Below, one piece after another: positions 14,620 to 21,772 of a stretch of 64,000 nt of DNA. A program made the translations under genes and the position numbers. Origin of the DNA: JACMRP01 sp047302465 (GTDB taxonomy: Bacteria; Bdellovibrionota; Bdellovibrionia; Bdellovibrionales; Bdellovibrionaceae); contig NZ_CP178621.1 of the NCBI RefSeq assembly GCF_047302465.1, positions 868,001-932,000 on the forward strand, given 5' to 3'. The notes beneath the pieces are model-generated. The model was not told the origin of the DNA and made no database searches. It saw only the letters and a program-made list of their open reading frames with translations. Numbering within the stretch: position 1 is the stretch's first letter; the number at the start of each line of letters is the position of its first letter.

Positions 14620-15986
14620 GCGAGAACAAAAACTACAAAATTTTAATCATCGACGACGAAGCTCCTATTCGTGAAGTCTTAAGTGCTTCATTGCAAGACG
14701 AGGGCTACACGGTCTCCGCTGCTCACGACGGCGTGTCTGGTTTACAGGCCATTCGTCAATTCAACCCTGACATCGTTTTTCTAGATATCTGGATGCCTGG
14801 GGATTTGGATGGGATTCAGGTTTTAAACCAAGCGCGCAAAGAATTCCCAACTGTTGATTTTGTCATGATCTCTGGTCACGGGACGATCGAGACCGCAGTG
14901 AAAGCAACGAAGCTTGGTGCTTGGGACTTTATCGAAAAGCCTCTTTCCATGGACAAGATCAGCATTATCATTTCGAATGTTCTTAGCTATCAAGCTGAAA
15001 AAGAAGAGAAGGTTCTTCTTTTGAACAAACTTCGCAGAAGCATTGCCCTGATTGGTGAAGCTCCGGCGATCATGGCCACTAAGCAGATCATCGCAAAGAT
15101 GGCACCGACACACTCGTGGATTCTAGTTACGGGTGAGTCTGGCGTTGGTAAGGCTTTGGCCGCGCAAAACATTCACTATCTCAGCACGCGTGCTGGGAAA
15201 GCGTTTGTGGATATCAATTGCGGAACTGTGCCGGAAGATCTTCTCGAAAGCGAAATTTTCGGGATTGAAAAAGGCGCGATGCCTGGCGTGGACAAAGTTA
15301 AAAAAGGAAAGCTGGATCTAGCACAAGGTGGAACTTTGTTCTTGAATGAAGTTTCCTCTCTGACTCCGGAAGTGCAGCACCGTTTGGTCCGTTTTTACGA
15401 GACAAAATGTTATTACCGTGTGGGTGGTTCTGAAGAGATCCGCAGTGATGTTCGTATCATTGCGACAACGACAAAAGATCTCGAGAAAATGGTTAAAGAA
15501 GGCCGCTTCAGCGAAGATCTTTACTACAAATTAAACATCATTCCTTTCCGTATGCCGACACTACGTGAGCGTCCGGAAGACATCCCAGTTTTATCTTCGT
15601 TCTTCAGCGATCATGTTGCTCGTGAAGGCGGCTACATGAAAAAGGCTTTCTCTGCTCAGGCGATGGAAGCCATGATGAAGTACGAATGGCCTGGAAACGT
15701 GCGTGAGCTAAAAAACTTTATCGAGCGTGTTTACATTCTGACTCCAGGCGAGTTCGTGGATTTGCATGACGTGCGTTTTGCGGGTCTTATCGGCAAAGCC
15801 GATGAAAAAGCGAATGCGGATGTAATGTCGACTTTCCGTGAAGCCCGCGCTCAGTTTGAAAAAGAATATCTTTTGAAGAAAATTGCTGAAAACGGCGGCA
15901 ACATCAGTAAGACCGCGGAAGTAATTGGGCTTGAAAGAAGCTATTTACATCGTAAGATTAAGTCCTACGGCATCGAGGTATCATAA
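14616..15986 (+). CDS. ntrX: NtrX-family response regulator, altered sigma-54 loop
   Basis: A 456-residue regulator. The receiver domain has Asp13/Asp14, phosphoacceptor Asp57 in VFLDIWMPG, and ISGHGTIETAV typical of NtrX. The AAA+ domain has Walker A GESGVGKA (173-180). Where sigma-54 activators carry GAFTGA this protein has GAMPGV (220-225), and the Walker B-like LFLDE is LFLNE (Asn244). The C-terminus has a Fis-type helix-turn-helix (GGNISKTAEVIGLERSYLHRK). It therefore probably binds DNA without activating sigma-54 (inference). ATG 14616 overlaps the ntrY stop by 4 nt with AGGGA upstream. An in-frame ATG at 14586 lies inside ntrY and is less likely. Confidence 0.88.
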   Translation: MSENKNYKILIIDDEAPIREVLSASLQDEGYTVSAAHDGVSGLQAIRQFNPDIVFLDIWMPGDLDGIQVLNQARKEFPTVDFVMISGHGTIETAVKATKLGAWDFIEKPLSMDKISIIISNVLSYQAEKEEKVLLLNKLRRSIALIGEAPAIMATKQIIAKMAPTHSWILVTGESGVGKALAAQNIHYLSTRAGKAFVDINCGTVPEDLLESEIFGIEKGAMPGVDKVKKGKLDLAQGGTLFLNEVSSLTPEVQHRLVRFYETKCYYRVGGSEEIRSDVRIIATTTKDLEKMVKEGRFSEDLYYKLNIIPFRMPTLRERPEDIPVLSSFFSDHVAREGGYMKKAFSAQAMEAMMKYEWPGNVRELKNFIERVYILTPGEFVDLHDVRFAGLIGKADEKANADVMSTFREARAQFEKEYLLKKIAENGGNISKTAEVIGLERSYLHRKIKSYGIEVS

Positions 15987-17488
15987 TGTCACAAACAGCT
16001 ATTACTCCAACACGTGCGCAAAATTATCCAGAATGGTATCAGGAGGTCATCAAGGCCGCTGACATGGCTGAGAACTCTCCCGTTCGTGGTTGTATGGTGA
16101 TTAAACCGTGGGGCTACGCGATCTGGGAAAACATGCAGAAGGTTCTCGATGGCAAGTTCAAAGAAACTGGTCACGTGAATGCTTACTTCCCACTCTTGAT
16201 TCCACTCAGTTTCCTCGAGCAAGAAGCAGAGCACGTAGAAGGCTTCGCTAAAGAATGTGCGGTGGTTACTCACCACAGATTGAAAGCCGGCCCAGATGGT
16301 AAATTGATTCCTGACGGAAAACTTGAAGAGCCATTGATCATTCGCCCAACAAGCGAAACGATCATCGGCCATCAATATGCAAAATGGGTAAAATCCTATC
16401 GTGATTTGCCAATTTTGGTGAATCAGTGGTGCAACGTTATGCGCTGGGAAATGCGTACGCGCATGTTCCTTCGTACTGCTGAATTCTTGTGGCAAGAGGG
16501 TCACACTGTTCACGCGACTGCGGAAGAAGCCAAAGAAGAAACTCTGAAAATGCTCGACGTGTATGCTGACTTTGCAGAAAACTACATGGCGATTCCTGTA
16601 ACTAAAGGAATGAAAACTCCGGATGAAAGATTCCCGGGCGCTGTAGATACATACACAATCGAAGCAATGATGCAGGATAATAAGGCTTTGCAGTCTGCAA
16701 CGTCTCACTTCTTGGGGCAGAACTTCGCGAAAGCTTCCGGCATTAAGTTCCTCAGCAAAGAGGGTAAAGAAGAGATCGCATGGACGACGTCTTGGGGGAT
16801 GTCGACTCGTATGATCGGTGGCCTTATCATGAGCCATAGTGATGATGATGGCTTGGTATTACCTCCGAAAATAGCACCACTTCACGTGGCGATCTTGCCG
16901 ATCTACCGTAATGATGAAGAGCGTGCGCAAGTACTTGAGTACGTAAATTCATTGGCAAAAGAACTTCGCGCTTCACGTTTTGATGGCCAGGCCATCATCG
17001 TGAAAGTCGATGATCGCGATATGCGTGGTGGTGAAAAAGCATGGCAGTACATCAAGCAAGGTGTACCAGTTCGTGTAGAAGTCGGTCCTCGTGATATGGC
17101 TAAAGGCGAAGTTTTCGTCGGTCGTCGCGATAAAGGTGTTAAAGAAAAGTCGGGAATGGCTCGTACAGCCTTTGTGGAATCCTTGCCGAAGATCCTTGAA
17201 GAGATTCAGCAGAATATCTTTAACAAAGCCAAAGCACATCGCGATGCTAATACTAAGAAAATCGAAAATCTTAAAGACTTCGAAGCCTTCTTTGGCGGCG
17301 ATGCCGAGTCTCAAGCGGGCGGTTTTGCTATGGTTCACTGGAATGAAGCGGCAATGGGCCATGAAATTCTAGCGAAGTTAAAGGTGACTCCTCGTTGTAT
17401 TCCATTGGAGGGACCTGAAGAGGCGGGCACTTGCATTTTCACTGGTAAACCGTCCAAGCGCCGAGTGATTTTCGCGAAATCGTACTAA
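15986..17488 (+). CDS. proS: Prolyl-tRNA synthetase, archaeal/eukaryal type
   Basis: A 500-residue class II synthetase that charges tRNA-Pro. It has PVRGCMVIKPWGYAIWE, the motif 2 region FLRTAEFLWQEGHT, and motif 3 around GMSTRMIGGLIM, followed by an anticodon-binding domain. It lacks the ~180-residue editing insertion of the usual bacterial ~570-residue enzyme and ends in the C-terminal domain with Cys residues in PRCIPL and GTCIFTG and a terminal Tyr, as in archaeal/eukaryal forms. Its ATG overlaps the ntrX stop by 1 nt, an unusual position for a synthetase gene. Confidence 0.95.
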   Translation: MSQTAITPTRAQNYPEWYQEVIKAADMAENSPVRGCMVIKPWGYAIWENMQKVLDGKFKETGHVNAYFPLLIPLSFLEQEAEHVEGFAKECAVVTHHRLKAGPDGKLIPDGKLEEPLIIRPTSETIIGHQYAKWVKSYRDLPILVNQWCNVMRWEMRTRMFLRTAEFLWQEGHTVHATAEEAKEETLKMLDVYADFAENYMAIPVTKGMKTPDERFPGAVDTYTIEAMMQDNKALQSATSHFLGQNFAKASGIKFLSKEGKEEIAWTTSWGMSTRMIGGLIMSHSDDDGLVLPPKIAPLHVAILPIYRNDEERAQVLEYVNSLAKELRASRFDGQAIIVKVDDRDMRGGEKAWQYIKQGVPVRVEVGPRDMAKGEVFVGRRDKGVKEKSGMARTAFVESLPKILEEIQQNIFNKAKAHRDANTKKIENLKDFEAFFGGDAESQAGGFAMVHWNEAAMGHEILAKLKVTPRCIPLEGPEEAGTCIFTGKPSKRRVIFAKSY

Positions 17489-17553
17489 ACTTTCTAGCGT
17501 CAACAAGAAGTTATTTGCTACCGCCGAGGGCTTCATGGCTTAATGAGAGAGCT

Positions 17554-18351
17554 ATGAAGCTTTTGTGCTTTCTTATCATTATTAGCGTCAGTTCTGCGGC
17601 AGTAGCGGTAGAAAGAGTCGAGTTTGCCACCCACTACGACCATCCGCCTTTTATTCTGGATATCAAAGACCAAACGGGTTTGGTTTTTGATCTGGCCAAC
17701 TATCTTTCAAAACAAAGCAAGGGCCGCTACGAGTTTCAAGTCACCTTTGTTCCGCGGGAACGCCTGCAGAACTATCTGGTAAAAAAGCAAAAAGTCGTCA
17801 TTCCTTTCGTTAGTCCCAAGTGGTTTGATGACGTCGATCAGAGCCGGTATTTGTGGACTGGCATTTTGCTGATGGATCAAAATGTTGTGGTCACCCTGGC
17901 AAAAAAGAAATTTGAATACAAAGGCCCGGACTCCCTGACGGGAAAAACCATGGGTTATGTCTTGGGGCACAAAATGCCCGCGATCGAGCCCCTCGTGAAT
18001 CAAGGAAAGATCAAAAGGGAGGAAAGCCCCTCCATGATCGGAAACTTCAAAAAGTTGGTGGAAGGCCGGGTGGATTTCGTCGTTACCGGTGAAATGATTG
18101 CAAAAGACCTGATCGCCAGAGAAAACTGGCAAATCCGCCTGAGCATCTCCAAAGAGCCTATCGACGTTTTCGAACGCCGAGTTTTGATATCGCCGCACAG
18201 TGAAGTTGGCCTGCAAAAGTGGCTCAATATCGAATTAAAGACCCTGATGAGGTCCCCTCGGTGGAGGACATTTTTAGAGCGTTACAATGCACAAAATCTT
18301 TCTATTGCCGTTCCAGAGGAATCGGATCGAAAACCTGCCAAAGTCGATTGA
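17554..18351 (+). CDS. Periplasmic solute-binding-like protein (family 3)
   Basis: A 265-residue protein with a signal peptide (MKLLCFLIIISVSSAAVAV) and an extracellular solute-binding family 3 fold (VEFATHYDHPPFI near the N-terminus, LTGKTMGYVLGH, LVEGRVDFVVTGEMIA). Such proteins usually feed amino acids to an ABC importer. No permease or ATPase gene is nearby, so it may be an orphan binding or signalling protein. The chosen start follows a GAGAG; an earlier in-frame ATG at 17515 would bury the signal peptide. Confidence 0.8.
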   Translation: MKLLCFLIIISVSSAAVAVERVEFATHYDHPPFILDIKDQTGLVFDLANYLSKQSKGRYEFQVTFVPRERLQNYLVKKQKVVIPFVSPKWFDDVDQSRYLWTGILLMDQNVVVTLAKKKFEYKGPDSLTGKTMGYVLGHKMPAIEPLVNQGKIKREESPSMIGNFKKLVEGRVDFVVTGEMIAKDLIARENWQIRLSISKEPIDVFERRVLISPHSEVGLQKWLNIELKTLMRSPRWRTFLERYNAQNLSIAVPEESDRKPAKVD

Positions 18352-18365
18352 CACCCTCCTAAAAA

Positions 18366-18397
18366 CCCCCTAAACAGAACAACAATTTCCGAGGGGG
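18366..18397 (+). promoter_or_regulatory. Hairpin covering the ribosome binding site of the metalloprotease
   Basis: CCCCCT (18366-18371) can pair with AGGGGG (18392-18397), which is the ribosome binding site of the GTG start at 18402. The loop is 20 nt. It could lower translation; no ligand is implied. Confidence 0.35.
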
Positions 18398-18401
18398 AAA
18401 T

Positions 18402-20528
18402 GTGAAAAAACTATTGGGCCTTCTAGTACTTAGCTTGTCATTGGCAGCTTGTACAAAATCCGAAAAAGAAATCGTTTACAAAAACCCACCAGCAGACGCT
18501 TTGGAATCTTTCTCTGCAGCTACTTGCACGAAGAAAAATTGCATTAAGATCGAAAAAGCCAGCTTGAACAAAACCTTCATGTTGTTGGTTTCTGGAAAAA
18601 GCAACAGCGGCGCTCCACAATGGTTGGATGCAAACCCTGCAGTTGTCGTTTTCCAAAAAAGTGGCGGCCAAGTTGGTTTGTTCTCTGTCAGCGTAGATGC
18701 AATCTATGGAGCTGACGATGCAAAAGAACTCATTCAAAGCTTTGACGTTCTTGATGAGGACGCAACTTCAGTAACATTTGACTGGGGTTCAGGTCTGAAT
18801 ACTTTGCGTAACGATGAGTCTATGCAGATCGAGGCCGAGCTAGATCCTGCCGCTCCAAAACGTACTTCTGTCAGCATTTTGAGTTCATTCGTTCAAAAAG
18901 TGAACGTGACTTCTGAATACATTGAAGTTGTTCAAGTCGCTAAAGTTCAGCAGTCTGCGATCAATACTCGTAAAGAGAACCCTTTTGACGAAGAAGACAA
19001 AGGCAAACCTAACTTCGACGTGACAGAGTCGACTCTGAACTTGAACGTTCAGCTTTTGCCTTACAAGTTGGACCCAGGATTCCAAGCAAAAGAAAGCGAT
19101 GCTTCTAAGACGGTCGGTTTCTTTATTGCTCCTGTTGCTAAAGAGCACCTTGGTGACGAGAAAAAGTTCTTGATCACGAAGTGGGATATCTCTCCAGGAA
19201 AAGAGCCTGTACGCGTGTTTGTTTCTGCAAACACTCCAGCTGAATACCTAGATGCAGTCAAAGACGGTATCCTTTATTGGAACAAGGTTTTGGGCTTTGA
19301 AGGTTTGAAAGTAGAACTTGGCGGCGATGATCGTACAGTACCTCCAGTTCATTCTATTATGGTTCGTTGGATTCCATGGGATGATGCTGGTTTCGCATAT
19401 GCCATGGGCCAAGCAGATCCTCTGACTGGTAAATTCATCCGTGCCCAGGTGTTCATGACTTCAGCGTTTGCAATGACTAAAGGTCGTGGCAAAAGAATGA
19501 CTCCGGTTTTGAACCCAATGGCAGCTTGTGATTTCTCTAAAGCCTTCACTGCTATGGAAGATCTACGTCCTGACAACCCGGTTGATGTGCGTATTGCTAA
19601 CGACATGCTTCGCTCGGTAGTGGCTCACGAAATTGGTCACGTGATGGGGCTTCGTCATAACTTTGCGGGTTCTGCAAGCACAAGCCTAACTGGTTTGGAT
19701 GTTCTTGGTTTGGTTAAAAACTATCTCTTGGATGCGGCTCATGCTGGTGCTTTGACGGCAACAACCGTGATGGATTATATCACTGGCCAAGAAGAAGTTC
19801 TGCTTGGAAGCTACATCAGAAACAATCCACTTCCATACGATCAAACAGCTTTGCAATGGGCATATTCGACAGACGACAAGATTCTCGAGACCAGCACTGC
19901 AAAGTACTGCTCTGACGAAGACTTAATCATCAGCGGTAGCCGTGACAAAGTGGTGATCTATGATTGCCAACAATTCGATGCGACCGGTGGTCCATTCGCA
20001 GCTTTGCTCAACACTCACTTGCGTTTGCGTAACACAATTCTTTCTAGAAAGTTGGATGATGTTCTGGCGAAGGTTTTCCCTGCGGAAACTCCAGGATTCA
20101 TCAACTCTTTGGATCGTGTATTGAATGAAAACCACGGTGTTCTTTCATTGGACGGTTTGAAAACTCAAATCGGCTACTACAAGAAAAAAGACGGCGTAGT
20201 CAGCCTTGATAAATGGCGTAACGACATCCAGCGTGGCTTTAAAACGGACAGTGACCCAGTTTTGGATCTAAACCTTAAGGCGGATTTAGAACAAGTGGGC
20301 GGTATGAACGGCGTGAAGCAGTACCTGACGCCAGCAGCGGGTTGGACGGATGCTGATTTGCAAAAGGTTTTGACTGCGATCAACACGGGCAAAGGCGTGA
20401 TTAAAGGACGTGCTTACGTTCTTGCGCCAGAGCAAAAAGCTCGTTTGATTCAGTACTTTACTGACGAGGCTCAATACCTCCAAACTCAGTTGCAAAAAGA
20501 ATTGGACGAGTTGTTCCAAGGCCTCTAA
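18402..20528 (+). CDS. Metzincin-like zinc metalloprotease lipoprotein
   Basis: A 708-residue protein starting at GTG. A lipoprotein signal ends in LAAC with Cys17. The catalytic zinc motif HEIGHVMGLRHN (His409, His413, His419; Glu410 as base) and a Met-turn in TTVMDY (about 50 residues later) define a metzincin-type protease. WIPWDDAGFAYAMG upstream resembles the DUF5117/DUF4953-type bacterial metalloproteases. It is likely anchored to the periplasmic face or outer surface and degrades proteins, for example of prey (inference). The next gene starts 9 nt after the stop, but that product is cytoplasmic. Confidence 0.85.
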   Translation: MKKLLGLLVLSLSLAACTKSEKEIVYKNPPADALESFSAATCTKKNCIKIEKASLNKTFMLLVSGKSNSGAPQWLDANPAVVVFQKSGGQVGLFSVSVDAIYGADDAKELIQSFDVLDEDATSVTFDWGSGLNTLRNDESMQIEAELDPAAPKRTSVSILSSFVQKVNVTSEYIEVVQVAKVQQSAINTRKENPFDEEDKGKPNFDVTESTLNLNVQLLPYKLDPGFQAKESDASKTVGFFIAPVAKEHLGDEKKFLITKWDISPGKEPVRVFVSANTPAEYLDAVKDGILYWNKVLGFEGLKVELGGDDRTVPPVHSIMVRWIPWDDAGFAYAMGQADPLTGKFIRAQVFMTSAFAMTKGRGKRMTPVLNPMAACDFSKAFTAMEDLRPDNPVDVRIANDMLRSVVAHEIGHVMGLRHNFAGSASTSLTGLDVLGLVKNYLLDAAHAGALTATTVMDYITGQEEVLLGSYIRNNPLPYDQTALQWAYSTDDKILETSTAKYCSDEDLIISGSRDKVVIYDCQQFDATGGPFAALLNTHLRLRNTILSRKLDDVLAKVFPAETPGFINSLDRVLNENHGVLSLDGLKTQIGYYKKKDGVVSLDKWRNDIQRGFKTDSDPVLDLNLKADLEQVGGMNGVKQYLTPAAGWTDADLQKVLTAINTGKGVIKGRAYVLAPEQKARLIQYFTDEAQYLQTQLQKELDELFQGL

Positions 20529-20537
20529 GATTAGCTC

Positions 20538-20948
20538 ATGAGTATTCATGAGCGAGTTTCCAAGCTGATTCCCGAGATTTCATTCGAATTCACCCGCAGC
20601 CGCGGGGCCGGGGGTCAGCATGTGAACCGCACAGAATCTGCGGTCATTCTTCGCTGGAACCTGGTCGAAACCCAGATGTTCTTCGGCCCTGAAAAAGACA
20701 GGCTTCTACTAAAACTCGGCTCTCAGCTTAATAAAGAGGGCGAGTTATTGATTCGCGCTGAAAACTTCCGCGACCAAGACAGCAACCGCAAAGAAGCCCT
20801 CCGCCGCTTCGAAGAGATCCTCGAAAAGGCGCTCTTCGTCCCTAAGAAACGCATCAAAACCAAACCGACAAAATCGTCTCAGCGCAAGCGCTTGGATTCC
20901 AAGAAAAAGGATTCCAATAAAAAGCGCATGCGTAGCGAGAAATGGTAG
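20538..20948 (+). CDS. arfB: Alternative ribosome-rescue factor (ArfB/YaeJ)
   Basis: A 136-residue protein with the release-factor GGQ motif (GAGGQHVN, residues 23-30) that hydrolyses peptidyl-tRNA on stalled ribosomes. The C-terminal third (residues 100-136) is very rich in Lys and Arg, matching the tail that enters the empty mRNA channel. The length fits ArfB rather than RF1 or RF2, and there is no codon-recognition domain. No strong ribosome binding site is seen between the upstream stop and ATG 20538. Confidence 0.92.
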   Translation: MSIHERVSKLIPEISFEFTRSRGAGGQHVNRTESAVILRWNLVETQMFFGPEKDRLLLKLGSQLNKEGELLIRAENFRDQDSNRKEALRRFEEILEKALFVPKKRIKTKPTKSSQRKRLDSKKKDSNKKRMRSEKW

Positions 20949-20956
20949 GATCTGAC

Positions 20957-21772
20957 ATGGATTTTTATTCTCAGCAATTTCCCCAGCTTTTAGTTCAAAA
21001 AAAGTCGAACCAGCTTTGGTTGACCCTGAACAATCCAGACCAAAGCAACGCGATCACTTACGAAATCATCGACTCTCTCGGAAAAGTTCTAAAACACGCA
21101 GATTTTGATCCTGAAATCCGTGTGATCGTGATTACCGGAGCGGGCAAAAACTTCTGCTCGGGCGGTGATATCAAAGCGATGGCAGAAAAAACGGGAATGT
21201 TCCAGGGCGAAGGCAACGAGCTTCGCATGCGTTACCAGCAGGGGATTCAGCAGATTCCAAAAACCATCGAAGACATCTCAACTCCGATCATCGCCATGGT
21301 GAATGGCGCAGCGATTGGTGCGGGCTGCGATCTAGCAATGATGTGTGATATGCGCATCGGAACCACGTCCACAAAGTTCGGTGAAACTTTCACAAAAATC
21401 GGCCTGATTCCCGGAGATGGTGGAACCTTCTTCCTTCAACGAGTTGTGGGTTATGCAAAAGCGATGGAAATGACTCTAACAGGGGATCTTTACGAGGGCC
21501 AAAAAGCCAAAGACTGCGGTTTACTCAATATTCTGACGGACGATACTCAGCTTCTGGCGGAGACAGAAAAGCTTGCAGCAAAAATCGCTGCAAACGCACC
21601 GGTCGCACAATCCATGGCGAAAAAAGCCATGAAGATTTCTTACTTGCATGATTTGCAGACGTCATTGGATTTGTTAGCAGCTTTTCAAGGAATTACGCAG
21701 AGAACTCAGGATCACTTCGAGGCTTTGGAAGCCGCTAAAAACAAGCGACCTCCAAGCTTCAAAGGTCAGTAA
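20957..21772 (+). CDS. Enoyl-CoA hydratase/isomerase family protein
   Basis: A 271-residue crotonase-fold enzyme. Oxyanion-hole loops are NFCSGGDIKAM and NGAAIGAGCDLAMMCDMRI. The FGETFTKIGLIPGDGGTFFL segment follows the usual pattern but has Asp in GDGG. It probably hydrates or isomerises an acyl-CoA in fatty-acid degradation; the exact substrate is not deducible. ATG 20957 has AGGA at the right spacing. ATG 20942 overlaps the arfB stop and is an alternative. Its stop abuts that of the convergent protease gene directly. Confidence 0.88.
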   Translation: MDFYSQQFPQLLVQKKSNQLWLTLNNPDQSNAITYEIIDSLGKVLKHADFDPEIRVIVITGAGKNFCSGGDIKAMAEKTGMFQGEGNELRMRYQQGIQQIPKTIEDISTPIIAMVNGAAIGAGCDLAMMCDMRIGTTSTKFGETFTKIGLIPGDGGTFFLQRVVGYAKAMEMTLTGDLYEGQKAKDCGLLNILTDDTQLLAETEKLAAKIAANAPVAQSMAKKAMKISYLHDLQTSLDLLAAFQGITQRTQDHFEALEAAKNKRPPSFKGQ

